64,000 nt of DNA from DATLGB01 sp963740765. GTDB taxonomy: Bacteria > Actinomycetota > Thermoleophilia > Solirubrobacterales > Solirubrobacteraceae. The translations under genes were made by a program, and so were the position numbers. This document shows positions 55,998 to 64,000 of the stretch, piece by piece (positions within the stretch are counted from its first letter, which is position 1; every line of letters starts with the position of its first letter). The stretch is from assembly GCA_963740765.1 (NCBI GenBank), contig CAVUFN010000017.1, positions 186,001 to 250,000 of the forward strand, written 5' to 3'. The notes below the pieces were generated by a model, which was not told where the DNA came from, made no database searches, and worked only from the letters and a program-made list of their open reading frames with translations.

Positions 55998-56483
55998 ATG
56001 TCACGCGTCAGCGTGTCGATGGAGGTCAACGGCACCCACTACGACCGTGAGGTTGAGGCCCGAACGTTGCTCGTGCACTTCCTGCGCGACACGCTGGGGC
56101 TGACCGGCACGCACGTCGGGTGCGACACGTCCAACTGCGGGGCGTGTACGTGCCACCTCAACGGCGAGGCGGTGAAGTCGTGCACCGTGCTCGCCGTCCA
56201 GGCCGACGGCGCGGACGTCAAGACGATCGAGGGCATGGGCTCGGCCCCGGACGACCTGCACCCGCTGCAGGAGGCGTTCTGGAACAACCACGGCCTCCAG
56301 TGCGGCTACTGCACGCCGGGCATGATCATGGCCTCGGCGGACCTGCTCGAGCGCAACCCGAACCCGACGGAGGGCGAGGTCCGCGAGGCGCTCGCGGGCA
56401 ACCTGTGCCGCTGCACCGGCTACCACAACATCGTCAAGTCGGTGCTCGACGCGGCCTCGAAGTCGGAAGGGGCATCGGCATGA
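55998..56483 (+). CDS. Molybdenum hydroxylase small subunit, 2Fe-2S (CoxS-like)
   Basis: A 161-residue iron-sulfur subunit of the xanthine-oxidase/CO-dehydrogenase family. The plant-type cluster uses C42, C47, C50 and C62 (GCDTSNCGACTCHL, SCTVLA); the second uses CGYCTPGM and CRCTGYHN. It passes electrons from the Mo site to FAD. First gene of a six-gene operon with the large and medium subunits and maturation factors; overlaps the large subunit gene by ATGA. Confidence 0.95.
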   Translation: MSRVSVSMEVNGTHYDREVEARTLLVHFLRDTLGLTGTHVGCDTSNCGACTCHLNGEAVKSCTVLAVQADGADVKTIEGMGSAPDDLHPLQEAFWNNHGLQCGYCTPGMIMASADLLERNPNPTEGEVREALAGNLCRCTGYHNIVKSVLDAASKSEGASA

Positions 56484-58879
56484 CCGTCGCCCCCGAGAAG
56501 TTCGTCGGCCAGCGGCTGCGCCGCAAGGAGGACCCGCGCCTGATCACGGGTCGCGGCAAGTACGTCGACGACACCACCCCGCAGGGCACCCTGTGGTGCG
56601 CGTTCGTGCGCTCCCCCGAGGCGCACGCGAAGATCCTCAGCGTCGACACGTCGGCCGCGGAGGCACGCGACGGCGTCCTCGCCGTCTACACGGGCGACGA
56701 CATGGAGGCGCTCGGCATCCTCGACGCGCTGCCCATGGCCTGGGTCCCGCCCGACGTCGAGGTCCGCAACGCCCCGCACTGGCCGCTCGCGCGCGGCGAG
56801 GTCAACCACGTGGGTGACGCCGTCGCGGTCGTCATCGGCGAGGGTCGCGCCGCCATGGTCGACGCCGCCAACGAGGTGTTCGTCGATTACGAGCCGCTGG
56901 ACGCCGTCACCGACATCGAGGCCGCCCTCCGGGACGACTCGCCGCTCGTCCACGAGGACCTCGGCACCAACGAATCCCACCAGTGGTCGCTCGCCGGCGG
57001 GGACCTGGACGCCGCCTGGGCGGACTCCGACACGATCATCGAGCGCCGGGTCGTCAACCCGCGCATGGCGGGCGCGCCGATCGAGCCCCGCGGCGTCGTC
57101 GCGGAGCCGCGTGGCGCCGGCCTCACCATCACGAGCTCCACCCAGGTCCCCCACTTCCTGCGACTGTTCGCCGCGCTGCTGCTCGGCGAGTCCGAGGAGA
57201 AGGTCCGGGTCATCGCGCCCGAGGTCGGCGGCGGGTTCGGGGCCAAGCTGCAGATCTACGGCGAGGAGATCCTGCTGGCCGCCGCCGCGCGCAAGCTGGG
57301 GCGGCCGGTGAAGTGGATCGAGACCCGCTCCGAGAACCTGATGTGCACCCACCACGGGCGCGATCAGATCGCGCACGTGAAGATGGGCGCCAAGCGCGAC
57401 GGGACCCTCACCGGCATCCACGTGAAGATCGCAGCGGACATGGGGGCCTACCTCATGCTGCTCACGCCGACGATCCCGTCCCTGGGCGCCTTCGTCATGA
57501 GCGGGACGTACAAGTTCGCTGCCGTCGCCACCGACATCACCGGCGTCTACACCAACAAGACCCCGACGGACGCGATCCGCGGCGCCGGGCGGCCCGAGGC
57601 CACGCACCTGATCGAGGTGTGCATGGACCAGCTCGCCGACGAGCTGGGCATGGACCGGCTCGAGTTGAGAAGGCGCAACTTCTTCGAGGAGTTCCCCGCC
57701 GAGACGGCGCTGGGCATCGTGTACGACTCCGGCGACTACCACGGCACGCTGGACAAGCTGCTCGAGCACTTCGACGTCGCCGGGTTCGAGCAGGAGCGGG
57801 CGAAGGCCAAGGAGCGGGGCAAGCTGCTCGGCTGCGGCTTCGCCACGTACACGGAGATCTGCGGGCTGGCGCCGTCGCGCGTCACGGGCCCGCAGGGCTT
57901 CGGGCTGCAGACCGGCCTGTGGGAGTCGGCGATGGTGCGCGTGCACTTCACGGGCGCTGTGACCGCCTACACGGGTGCGTCGCCCCACGGCCAGGGCCAG
58001 GAGACGACGTTCGCGCAGGTGATCGCCGACCGCCTCGGCTGCGACCCGCAGAACGTCGAGATCATGCACGGCGACACGGGGACCGGCCCGCACGGGCTCG
58101 GGACCTACGGGTCGCGGACCACCGCGGTCGGGGGCGAGGCGCTCGTGCGCGCGACCAACAAGGTCGTCGACAAGGCCAAGAAGGTCGTCGCCCACGTGCT
58201 CGAGGCCGCCCCGGAGGACATCGAGGTCTCCGACGGAGCCTTCCGCGTGAAGGGCTCCCCGGACAAGGCCATGACGCTCGCCGAGGTCTCGGGCGCCGCG
58301 TTCATCCCGGGCGAGGGCTGGCCGGAGGACATGGAGCCCGGGCTCGAGGAGACGGCGTTCTACGACCCGTCGAACTTCGTGTTCCCGTTCGGGGCGCACG
58401 TCGCCGTTGTCGAGATCGACCCGGAGACGGGCAAGGTGGACGTGGTGCGCTACGTCGCCGTCGACGACTGCGGCCCGGCCATCAACCCGATGCTCATCGA
58501 CGGTCAGGTCCACGGTGGCGTGGTCCACTCGATCGGCCAGGCGCTCTACGAGCAGATCGCGTACGACTCGTCCGGGCAGTTGACGACCTCGAACTTCGTC
58601 AACTACTGCCTGCCCTCGGCGGCCGACGTCCCGTCGATCGAGACCGATCGGACGGAGACCCCGTCCCCGGTCAACGAGCTGGGCGTCAAGGGCATCGGCG
58701 AGGCCGGCACGATCGCCGCGTCCTCGGCGGTGACGAACGCCGTCATCGACGCCCTCAAGCCGGTCGGCGTGACCTACATGGACATGCCGCTCACGCCCAT
58801 CCGGGTGTGGGAGGCGATCCAGACCGGATCCAACCCACCGCCGATGTCCGGCGACGACGAGACGGAGACGCAGCTGTGA
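56480..58879 (+). CDS. Molybdenum hydroxylase large subunit (form II CoxL-like)
   Basis: A 799-residue catalytic subunit binding molybdopterin cytosine dinucleotide. GGGFGAK and HGQGQETTF cofactor loops and the catalytic glutamate in GVKGIGEAGT are present. The active-site loop reads A-IRGAGR (366-371), which is the form II type; true aerobic CO dehydrogenases have AYxCSFR with a copper-binding cysteine. It is therefore probably an aldehyde, purine or aromatic hydroxylase rather than a CO oxidiser. Confidence 0.94.
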   Translation: MTVAPEKFVGQRLRRKEDPRLITGRGKYVDDTTPQGTLWCAFVRSPEAHAKILSVDTSAAEARDGVLAVYTGDDMEALGILDALPMAWVPPDVEVRNAPHWPLARGEVNHVGDAVAVVIGEGRAAMVDAANEVFVDYEPLDAVTDIEAALRDDSPLVHEDLGTNESHQWSLAGGDLDAAWADSDTIIERRVVNPRMAGAPIEPRGVVAEPRGAGLTITSSTQVPHFLRLFAALLLGESEEKVRVIAPEVGGGFGAKLQIYGEEILLAAAARKLGRPVKWIETRSENLMCTHHGRDQIAHVKMGAKRDGTLTGIHVKIAADMGAYLMLLTPTIPSLGAFVMSGTYKFAAVATDITGVYTNKTPTDAIRGAGRPEATHLIEVCMDQLADELGMDRLELRRRNFFEEFPAETALGIVYDSGDYHGTLDKLLEHFDVAGFEQERAKAKERGKLLGCGFATYTEICGLAPSRVTGPQGFGLQTGLWESAMVRVHFTGAVTAYTGASPHGQGQETTFAQVIADRLGCDPQNVEIMHGDTGTGPHGLGTYGSRTTAVGGEALVRATNKVVDKAKKVVAHVLEAAPEDIEVSDGAFRVKGSPDKAMTLAEVSGAAFIPGEGWPEDMEPGLEETAFYDPSNFVFPFGAHVAVVEIDPETGKVDVVRYVAVDDCGPAINPMLIDGQVHGGVVHSIGQALYEQIAYDSSGQLTTSNFVNYCLPSAADVPSIETDRTETPSPVNELGVKGIGEAGTIAASSAVTNAVIDALKPVGVTYMDMPLTPIRVWEAIQTGSNPPPMSGDDETETQL

Positions 58880-59712
58880 TTCCCGCCGACTTCGACTACG
58901 TCGCGCCCGACTCGCTCGACGAGGCGCTCTCCCTGCTCGCCTCCGACGACGACGCCAAGGCGCTCGCCGGCGGGCACTCGCTGATCCCGATGCTGCGGCT
59001 GCGCTTCGCGGCGCCGTCCAAGCTCGTCGACCTGCGGCGGGTGCCCGGGCTGCGGGGGATCGAGCGCGAGAACGGGACGGTCCGGCTCGGTGCGATGACG
59101 ACCCACCACGAGGTCGACGCCGCCGGCCTGGGCCTGGCCTCGATGGCCGCCCACACGATCGCCGATCAGCAGGTCCGCAACCGCGGGACGATCGGCGGGA
59201 CGCTGGCGCACGGCGACCGCGCGTCCGACATGCCCTCGGTGCTGCTGGCGCTCGAGGGCAAGGTCACGGCGATGAAGCCGGGCGGCCAGGCGCGCGAGAT
59301 CGGGATGGCCGACCTCATCACCGGGTTCATGACGACGTCGCTGGCCCAGGACGAGCTCATCACCGAGGTCCACGTCCCCGTGCTGGATGGCTACGGCTTC
59401 GGCTACGAGAAGTTCAACCGCCGCCAGGAGGACTGGGCGATGGTGGCCGTCTCCGCCGCGGTGCGCGTGGAGGACGGCGTGGCCGCCGACGTGCGCATCG
59501 GCCTGACCCACATGGCCGGCGTCCCGCTGCGCGCGAGCGCGGCGGAAGAGGCGCTGCGCGGCCAGCCGGTCAACGCCGACACGATCGCCGCCGCCGCCGA
59601 GCAGGCCGCCGAGGGCACCAACCCGCCGTCGGACCTCAACGCGACGGTCGAGTACAAGCAGCACCTCGCACGGGTGCTGTGCCGACGGGCGCTCACCGCG
59701 GCCACGGCTTGA
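58876..59712 (+). CDS. Molybdenum hydroxylase medium subunit, FAD-binding (CoxM-like)
   Basis: A 278-residue VAO-type FAD protein: ALAGGHSLIPMLRLRFAAPSKLVDL and NRGTIGGTLAHGDRASDMP bind FAD, and the C-terminal CO_deh_flav domain begins EKFNRRQEDWAMVAVSAAV. It hands electrons to an acceptor, probably the quinone pool. The GTG start overlaps the large-subunit stop (GTGA). Subunit order S-L-M differs from the M-S-L order of classical cox operons. Confidence 0.94.
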   Translation: MIPADFDYVAPDSLDEALSLLASDDDAKALAGGHSLIPMLRLRFAAPSKLVDLRRVPGLRGIERENGTVRLGAMTTHHEVDAAGLGLASMAAHTIADQQVRNRGTIGGTLAHGDRASDMPSVLLALEGKVTAMKPGGQAREIGMADLITGFMTTSLAQDELITEVHVPVLDGYGFGYEKFNRRQEDWAMVAVSAAVRVEDGVAADVRIGLTHMAGVPLRASAAEEALRGQPVNADTIAAAAEQAAEGTNPPSDLNATVEYKQHLARVLCRRALTAATA

Positions 59713-60539
59713 GCGTTGCGGCGGTCGCGGAGGCGCTGAGCGGGCAGGGCTACCTGGCCGACCGCGCGCTCGCGACCGCCGTCCATCTCGCGGAGACCCT
59801 CGAGCAGCCGCTGTTGCTCGAGGGCGAGGCGGGTGTCGGGAAGACCGAGGTGGCCAAGGCTCTGGCGTTGGCCCGTGGTGCACGCCTCATTCGTTTGCAG
59901 TGCCATGAGGGGATCGACGTGCATTCGGCGTTGTACGACTGGGACTTCCAGCGGCAGCTCCTCTCATTGCGGGCCGGGGCTGGTGAGGAGGACGAGGTGT
60001 ATTCGCGGCGCTACCTGTTGCGCCGGCCGCTCCTGGAAGCGTTGGAGGCCACGGAGCCCGTCGTGCTCCTGATCGACGAGATCGACCGGGCCGACGACGA
60101 GTTCGAGGCGTTCCTGCTGGAGCTGCTCTCGGACTTCCAGGTCTCTATCCCCGAGCTGGGGACGATCGTGGCAACGCGCCGGCCGATCGTGATCCTGACC
60201 TCGAACCGGACCCGCGAGTTGCACGACGCCTTGAAGCGCCGCTGCCTGTATCACTGGATCGACTATCCGACGATCGAGCGCGAGCTGGAGATCGTGCGGG
60301 TGCGGCTGCCGGACGTGCCCGAGTCGGTTGCGGAGCGGGTCTGCGAGGCGGTTGCCGCGTTGCGTGGGCAGGATCTGTACAAGGTGCCGGGCGTCGGCGA
60401 GACGCTGTCCTGGGCCCGGGCGCTCGTCGCGTTGGGCGACGACGGCTCGTTGAGGGAGACGCTCGGAGTCGTGCTCAAGGTCCGCGAGGACGTCGACCGC
60501 ATCCGCGCGAGCGACCTCGCCGAATTTCACCCTGGATGA
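59709..60539 (+). CDS. MoxR-type AAA ATPase (CoxD-like maturation factor)
   Basis: A 276-residue AAA ATPase with Walker A GEAGVGKT at 39-46, Walker B VVLLIDEIDRAD and the VILTSNRTRELHDALKRRC arginine-finger region. CoxD of Oligotropha is needed to mature the Mo/Cu site; here the partner is a form II enzyme. The TTG start overlaps the FAD-subunit stop (TTGA). Third positions between about 59860 and 60130 hold more A/T than nearby genes (CATTCGTTTGCAG, GTTGGAGG), a mild codon-use shift. Confidence 0.92.
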   Translation: MSVAAVAEALSGQGYLADRALATAVHLAETLEQPLLLEGEAGVGKTEVAKALALARGARLIRLQCHEGIDVHSALYDWDFQRQLLSLRAGAGEEDEVYSRRYLLRRPLLEALEATEPVVLLIDEIDRADDEFEAFLLELLSDFQVSIPELGTIVATRRPIVILTSNRTRELHDALKRRCLYHWIDYPTIERELEIVRVRLPDVPESVAERVCEAVAALRGQDLYKVPGVGETLSWARALVALGDDGSLRETLGVVLKVREDVDRIRASDLAEFHPG

Positions 60540-61630
60540 GGGTGGAAGTCGTCACGGCCGTGGCGGAGATCTCCCGCCGCATGCGCGGCGCCGGGTCTCC
60601 GGTCGGCCTGACCCGCTCCCTCAATGCCCATCGTGCCCTCGCGGCCGTCGATCCCGCCGAAGCCAGGCTCGCCTTGCGAGCGTCCCTCTGCGCGTCGAGG
60701 AAGGACCTGGCCATCTTCGACCGCGTCTGGGCCGAGCTCGAAGCCCTCGAGCGTGACGACGCCCTGGACGCGCTGATGAAGGCCGCCGCCCCGGTCCTCC
60801 CCCGCGCCGCGATGCCGTCCGGGACGCGCACCCCGCTGCAGATGGAGGACGAGCCGCTGCCCGCCGCGTACTCCGGCGAGGAGCTGCTGCTGCACAAGGA
60901 CTTCGCCGACTACACGCCCGCCGAGCGCGCGCAGGCCCGGGCGCTGCTTGCCCGCCTCGCGCGCCGCGGCCCGCGGCGGCGCTCGCGGCGCACCCGGCGG
61001 GCACGCCGCGGCCCGACCCCCGACCCCCGGGCGACGCTGCGCGAAGCGCTGCGTCACGGCGGCGAGCCGGCCCGGATCCGCCACCGCTCGCCCATCACGT
61101 CGCACCGCCCGCTCGTCCTCGTCGTCGACGTCTCCGGGTCCATGCAGCCCTACGCCCGCATGCTGCTCCAGTACGCGCAGGCCAGCGTGACCGCGCGCCG
61201 GCGCGTCGAGGCGTTCGCGCTCGGCACGCGGCTGACCCGGATCACGCTGGAGCTGGCCGGCCGCGACCCGGACCGCGCGCTCGCCCGCGCCGCGGATCGC
61301 GTCGTCGACCTCGGCGGCGGTACCCGGATCGGCGAGTCCCTTGCGACGCTGAACCGCGAGCACGGCCGCCGCGTCGGCCGCGGCGCCGTCGTCGTGATCC
61401 TCTCCGACGGCTGGGACCGCGGCGACCCCGAGCAGCTCGGCGCCGAGATGGCGCGCTTGCGGCGCACCGCACACCGGCTCGTCTGGCTCAACCCGCTGGC
61501 CGCCGCCGCGGGCTACGCGCCGCTCACCCAGGGCATGCAGGCCGCCCTCCCCCACGCCGACGACCTCCTGCCGGGCCACTCGCTCGCCTCCCTCGCCGCG
61601 CTGGCGGACCTCATGGAGTCACTGGATTGA
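60536..61630 (+). CDS. VWA-domain protein (CoxE-like)
   Basis: A 364-residue protein with a helical N-terminal domain, a basic linker (about 140-160) and a C-terminal von Willebrand A domain whose MIDAS is DVSGSM near residue 198-203, with GGGTRIGESLATL and SDGWDRGDP. CoxE partners with the MoxR ATPase in cofactor insertion. Its start overlaps the MoxR stop (ATGA). Confidence 0.92.
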   Translation: MRVEVVTAVAEISRRMRGAGSPVGLTRSLNAHRALAAVDPAEARLALRASLCASRKDLAIFDRVWAELEALERDDALDALMKAAAPVLPRAAMPSGTRTPLQMEDEPLPAAYSGEELLLHKDFADYTPAERAQARALLARLARRGPRRRSRRTRRARRGPTPDPRATLREALRHGGEPARIRHRSPITSHRPLVLVVDVSGSMQPYARMLLQYAQASVTARRRVEAFALGTRLTRITLELAGRDPDRALARAADRVVDLGGGTRIGESLATLNREHGRRVGRGAVVVILSDGWDRGDPEQLGAEMARLRRTAHRLVWLNPLAAAAGYAPLTQGMQAALPHADDLLPGHSLASLAALADLMESLD

Positions 61631-62148
61631 GGGCGTTGATCCTCGCGGCCGGCGCCGGGCGGCGCTTCGGAGGCCCGAAGCAGCTCGCCGAGCTCGACGG
61701 CCGCCCGCTGCTGGCGCACGTGATCGAGCTGGCCGCGCCGTGGGACCCCCTGGTGGTTCTCGGCGCGCATGCGGAGGCGATCCTCGCGAAGGTCGAGATC
61801 GCGGAGTACCTCATCTGCACCGAATGGGAGGAGGGACAGGCCGCCTCGCTGCGCGCGGGAGTCGCGGCGCTCGGCGACCAGGACCGCATCCTCGTCCTCC
61901 TCGGTGACCAGCCCTGGATCACGCCCGCGGCGATCGACGCGGTGCTCGCCGCGGAGGGCTGCGCCCGGGCGGTCTACGACGGCGAGCCCGGCCATCCCGT
62001 CGTCCTCGATCGCGCCACCCTCGCTCGCGTCCCGACGCTCAGCGGTGACGCCGGTGCCCGCAGTCTCCTGGCAGACTGCGCGCCGGTCGAGGCCACCCAC
62101 CTCGCCGACCCGACCGACATCGACACCCCGGACGACCTGTGCCGCTAG
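61627..62148 (+). CDS. MocA-like molybdenum cofactor cytidylyltransferase
   Basis: A 173-residue NTP-transferase starting LRALILAAGAGRRFGGPKQLAELDGRPLL, with ILVLLGDQPWITPAAIDAVL and GHPVVLDR. MocA and MobA share this fold; its position after CoxE and beside a Mo-hydroxylase favours MocA, which forms MCD cofactor for this enzyme class. The TTG start overlaps the VWA stop. Confidence 0.85.
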   Translation: MRALILAAGAGRRFGGPKQLAELDGRPLLAHVIELAAPWDPLVVLGAHAEAILAKVEIAEYLICTEWEEGQAASLRAGVAALGDQDRILVLLGDQPWITPAAIDAVLAAEGCARAVYDGEPGHPVVLDRATLARVPTLSGDAGARSLLADCAPVEATHLADPTDIDTPDDLCR

Positions 62149-62354
62149 GCGACTTCTCCTACTCCCCGACCAAGGACGGCGGCGTGCGCATCGCCTTCAA
62201 CGGCAAGGTCGTCACCACGCTGGCCGGCTCGCACGCCGCGCGCTTCCTCGCCCGCGTCGAGGGCGCCGACGCAGCGAGCCAGCAGCACGCCATGGCCCGC
62301 GCCACCGGGAACTTCAAGCGCGGTAACGAGCGCACCGTCAACCGCCCCACCTGA
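62139..62354 (+). CDS. Small hypothetical protein ending the Mo-hydroxylase operon
   Basis: A 71-residue protein (LGDFSYSPTKDGGVRIAFNG, KVVTTLAGSHAARFLARVEG) with conserved-looking beta-beta-alpha layout and a C-terminal GNFKRGNERT. The GTG start overlaps the MocA-like stop by 10 bp. No family recognised; it might be an unrelated housekeeping protein that uses the operon promoter. Confidence 0.65.
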   Translation: MPLGDFSYSPTKDGGVRIAFNGKVVTTLAGSHAARFLARVEGADAASQQHAMARATGNFKRGNERTVNRPT

Positions 62355-62360
62355 CCGCGG

Positions 62361-63107
62361 TCAGAGGACGTCGCGCCAGCGCGACGCGGCGGTGGCGACG
62401 GCGCCGAGGGCGGTGCGCAGGGCGGGACGGTCGCCCGCGGCACGGGCGACCGCCAGCGCGCGCAGCGCCTCCGCCAGCGGGCCGGGGCCGACCGGGCCGG
62501 TCGGGCGGACCGGCGCGGACGCAGCCCGCAGCGCCTCGGCGTCGCGGATCGCGGCGTCGGCCTGGTCGAGCGCGGCGCGCACCCGCGCGCCGCACTCGTC
62601 CGCGACGCGGTCGCGGGCCTTGCGGGCGCGGGTCGCGCGCTCGTTGGCCAGCCGCGAGCGGCGGCGCGCGTCGCGCAGCCGTCCCTCGGCCCGCTCGGCG
62701 CGCGCCTCGGCCGCTTCCAGCCGCCGCTGGAGCGCGGCTATGTCCGGGCCGTCGACCGGGCCGCGCGCGACCGGCGCCGCCGGCGCACGCTGCGCGACGG
62801 CGGGCCGCGCCGCACCTGCGGCACGGCGCGGCCCCGGACGGGCGGGAGCGAACCCGGCCGCTCGCACGGCAGCGTCGAACGATCCGCCGAAGGCGCGCTT
62901 GACCGCGTTGGTCGACGGCCACGCGCCGTTCCGGTAGCGCTCGGCGCGCCACTCCTGGGCGCGCCAGCGCGCCAGCGACGGGTTCCAGTCGGCCGAGCAC
63001 GGCGGCTCGCCGTAGCGATCGTTCCAATCGCCGATCTTGGTGATGATCTCCTCGCAGGTCCAGCGGGTCACTCGACGCCCGGCCGCGAGGTTCGCGGACG
63101 GGGTCAT
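62361..63107 (-). CDS. HNH-repeat-like domain plus coiled-coil protein
   Basis: A 248-residue protein. Residues about 14-80 (RWTCEEIITKIGDWNDRYGE, PPCSADWNPSLARWR, GAWPSTNAVKRAFGGSFDAA) match the homing-endonuclease-associated HNH repeat of actinobacteria. A Pro/Ala-rich linker leads to a long heptad region (about 125-195, LQRRLEAAEARAERAEGRLR) that should be coiled coil. No HNH nuclease domain is present, so it is likely a DNA-binding scaffold or remnant. Confidence 0.72.
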   Translation of the reverse strand: MTPSANLAAGRRVTRWTCEEIITKIGDWNDRYGEPPCSADWNPSLARWRAQEWRAERYRNGAWPSTNAVKRAFGGSFDAAVRAAGFAPARPGPRRAAGAARPAVAQRAPAAPVARGPVDGPDIAALQRRLEAAEARAERAEGRLRDARRRSRLANERATRARKARDRVADECGARVRAALDQADAAIRDAEALRAASAPVRPTGPVGPGPLAEALRALAVARAAGDRPALRTALGAVATAASRWRDVL

Positions 63108-63250
63108 GTGATGAACCTGTCCGCTTAGCCCGTGGCCGTGTTCGGCTGAATAACCCAGCGCGCCGACGTACCCGTGCTGACGGGCATGCAGTGGGCGACG
63201 TGCTGGACCGGCTTGAACATCAGGGCGACCACGCTACCGGAGCCGGCCAG

Positions 63251-63286
63251 GAGCCGCAAGCGGCTCAGGACCGGGTTCGAACCCGG
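63251..63286. repeat. Two adjacent perfect hairpins at a gene 3' end
   Basis: GAGCCG/CGGCTC with loop CAAG (63251-63266) overlaps the stop codon of the glyoxalase-like gene. CCGGGTTCGAACCCGG (63271-63286) is a perfect palindrome inside its last codons. They may act as a terminator; there is no T run. Confidence 0.4.
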
Positions 63287-63822
63287 GGCGTCATGAACGC
63301 CAGCGCCGACTCCAGCCCTGGTACGGGGCGGGCCGTGACGATGCGCCGCCCCGGCTGGACGGCGTCCTTGGGCGCGCCCACGAGGTCGGCCGGGAGCGTC
63401 GCCAGGTCGTCGACGATCGCGACCAGCCCCCAGATGCGCGCAGGGCCGCCGCCACGCTCCACGACCTCGACGATGACCCGCCCCATCCTCACGAACGCCA
63501 TCCGCCCCCGCCCGATGTCGATCCGCCGGCGCTCGTCCCCACCGACCGCGACGAGAGCGTCGACGGTCCGGTCCAGCGAATCCGTGAGCACGACGACGTG
63601 ATCGAGGTCGCCGCGATCATCGCCCGCCTCCGTGACCCAGCGGGTCGGGATGCCGTCGACGTGGGTGGGTGGGGACGGGTTCGCGCCGGTGAGGGTCCAG
63701 CCGCGCACCCCGCCCCCGCGGCCGTCGCACTCGACCTCCAGCGGCCCGACCCGGACCGGCACCTCGAAGCCCAGCGCCGCCCACGCATCCACCGAGTCCC
63801 CCGTCGAGAGCGCTTGCAGCAT
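63265..63822 (-). CDS. Glyoxalase-like (VOC) domain protein
   Basis: A 185-residue protein. GDLDHVVVLTDSLDRTVDALVAVGGDERRRI and RMAFVRMGRVIVEVVE form one VOC module, and IWGLVAIVDDLATLPADLVG a second half. The N-terminal 60 residues are degenerate and the metal ligands are not clearly kept. Probably not a classical glyoxalase. It is divergent from the membrane protein gene at the window edge by 20 bp. Confidence 0.68.
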   Translation of the reverse strand: MLQALSTGDSVDAWAALGFEVPVRVGPLEVECDGRGGGVRGWTLTGANPSPPTHVDGIPTRWVTEAGDDRGDLDHVVVLTDSLDRTVDALVAVGGDERRRIDIGRGRMAFVRMGRVIVEVVERGGGPARIWGLVAIVDDLATLPADLVGAPKDAVQPGRRIVTARPVPGLESALAFMTPRVRTRS

Positions 63823-63842
63823 CCGTAGAGTCTCGCACCGAC

Positions 63843-64000
63843 GTGCGCGGCCGCAGCCTCCAGCTCCTCGGCCTCGCGATCTCGGTCGTGGCCGTCGCCG
63901 GCGTCGTCTACTGGGCGGCGCAGCAACCCGCGCCGCGCTTCCCCGACAGCGCCGGCCGCTGGCTGGACCTGCTCGCCGCCGTCGCCCTCTACGCGCTCAA
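63843..64000 (+). CDS. Membrane protein, possibly LPG-synthase/flippase-like (3' end outside window)
   Basis: The first 52 residues are visible: VRGRSLQLLGLAISVVAVAG, then VVYWAAQQPAPRFPD and a second hydrophobic segment LDLLAAVALYAL. The layout recalls the N-terminus of UPF0104/lysylphosphatidylglycerol-synthase transmembrane proteins. The GTG at 63843 fits a basic N-region before helix 1. Assignment is weak because only the start is seen. Confidence 0.5.
   Translation, partial: MRGRSLQLLGLAISVVAVAGVVYWAAQQPAPRFPDSAGRWLDLLAAVALYAL

Noticed and set aside
55998..59712. True aerobic CO dehydrogenase (coxSLM)
   Set aside because: The large subunit lacks the AYxCSFR loop with copper-binding cysteine and the gene order is not M-S-L.
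63240..63300. tRNA-like T-arm (GGTTCGAACCC) suggesting a tRNA or att site
   Set aside because: The T stem would have a mismatch at its third pair, no acceptor or anticodon arm fits upstream, there is no CCA, and the palindrome lies in the coding end of the minus-strand glyoxalase-like gene.

Overview
The window is high-GC bacterial chromosome, roughly 70 percent GC or more by eye. About 80 genes lie almost end to end, usually with 1, 4 or 8 bp overlaps (ATGA, GTGA, TTGA, TAATG). GTG and TTG starts are common, and secreted proteins and lipoproteins carry Sec-type signals. Several features point to an actinobacterium: the very large NAD-glutamate dehydrogenase, Ku proteins, a VKOR/DsbA pair, DrrA-type ABC exporters, a MoaD-MoaE fusion and an HNH-repeat protein. 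The secreted protein families suggest Solirubrobacterales/Thermoleophilia, but that is inference. I found no rRNA, tRNA, CRISPR array, transposase or complete prophage.

Layout. 1-5.5 kb: 3' part of glutamate dehydrogenase, a 250-bp nested palindrome, a thioesterase and a metallophosphoesterase. 5.5-10.5 kb: two adjacent Ku genes, then a tightly overlapping run of ABC permease, ABC ATPase with a half-VOC tail, HipA-like kinase and DUF3037. 10.5-15 kb: secreted copper protein and a reductase/SRPBCC/VOC/SDR operon. 15-19 kb (minus): SUI1, two ABC-2 permeases and a DrrA ATPase, then a DHFR-like protein and an HxlR regulator divergent from an MFS pump. 20.5-23 kb (minus): polar amino-acid ABC importer. 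23-29 kb: ArsR/AHSA1, siderophore-interacting protein, RNase H, glyoxalase, VKOR/DsbA, DsbA/FrnE, methyltransferase. 29-32 kb: lipoprotein, secreted beta-helix protein, aminotransferase. 32.7-34.8 kb: an AAA ATPase behind a 10-bp palindrome and an XRE/nucleotidyltransferase pair, which together look like a small stress or defence module. 35-42 kb: DUF808, GST, secreted proteins (one frameshifted), SDR, GNAT, DUF6351. 42-49 kb: methyltransferases, epimerase, glycosyltransferases, a membrane-anchored molybdopterin oxidoreductase. 49-51 kb: PAS-GGDEF-EAL protein. 51-62 kb: molybdenum block with moaDE fusion, moaC, moaA and moeA, then a Mo-hydroxylase (small, large and FAD subunits) followed by MoxR, VWA and MocA-like maturation genes. 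62-64 kb: HNH-repeat/coiled-coil protein, glyoxalase-like protein and the start of a membrane protein.

How it works together. The molybdenum block is coherent. MoaA and MoaC make cPMP, MoaDE makes molybdopterin, MoeA inserts molybdate, the MocA-like protein would add CMP, and the MoxR/VWA pair would mature the hydroxylase. The cytochrome b-like molybdopterin oxidoreductase at 46-47 kb is a second possible cofactor user.

Regulatory style. Many starts sit exactly 7-8 nt downstream of a TAnnnT hexamer, as expected for leaderless mRNAs. In at least four places the TAG stop of one gene forms the first three bases of the next gene's -10. Six divergent pairs are separated by only 12-31 bp, and three convergent pairs share one CTAG as interlocked stop codons.
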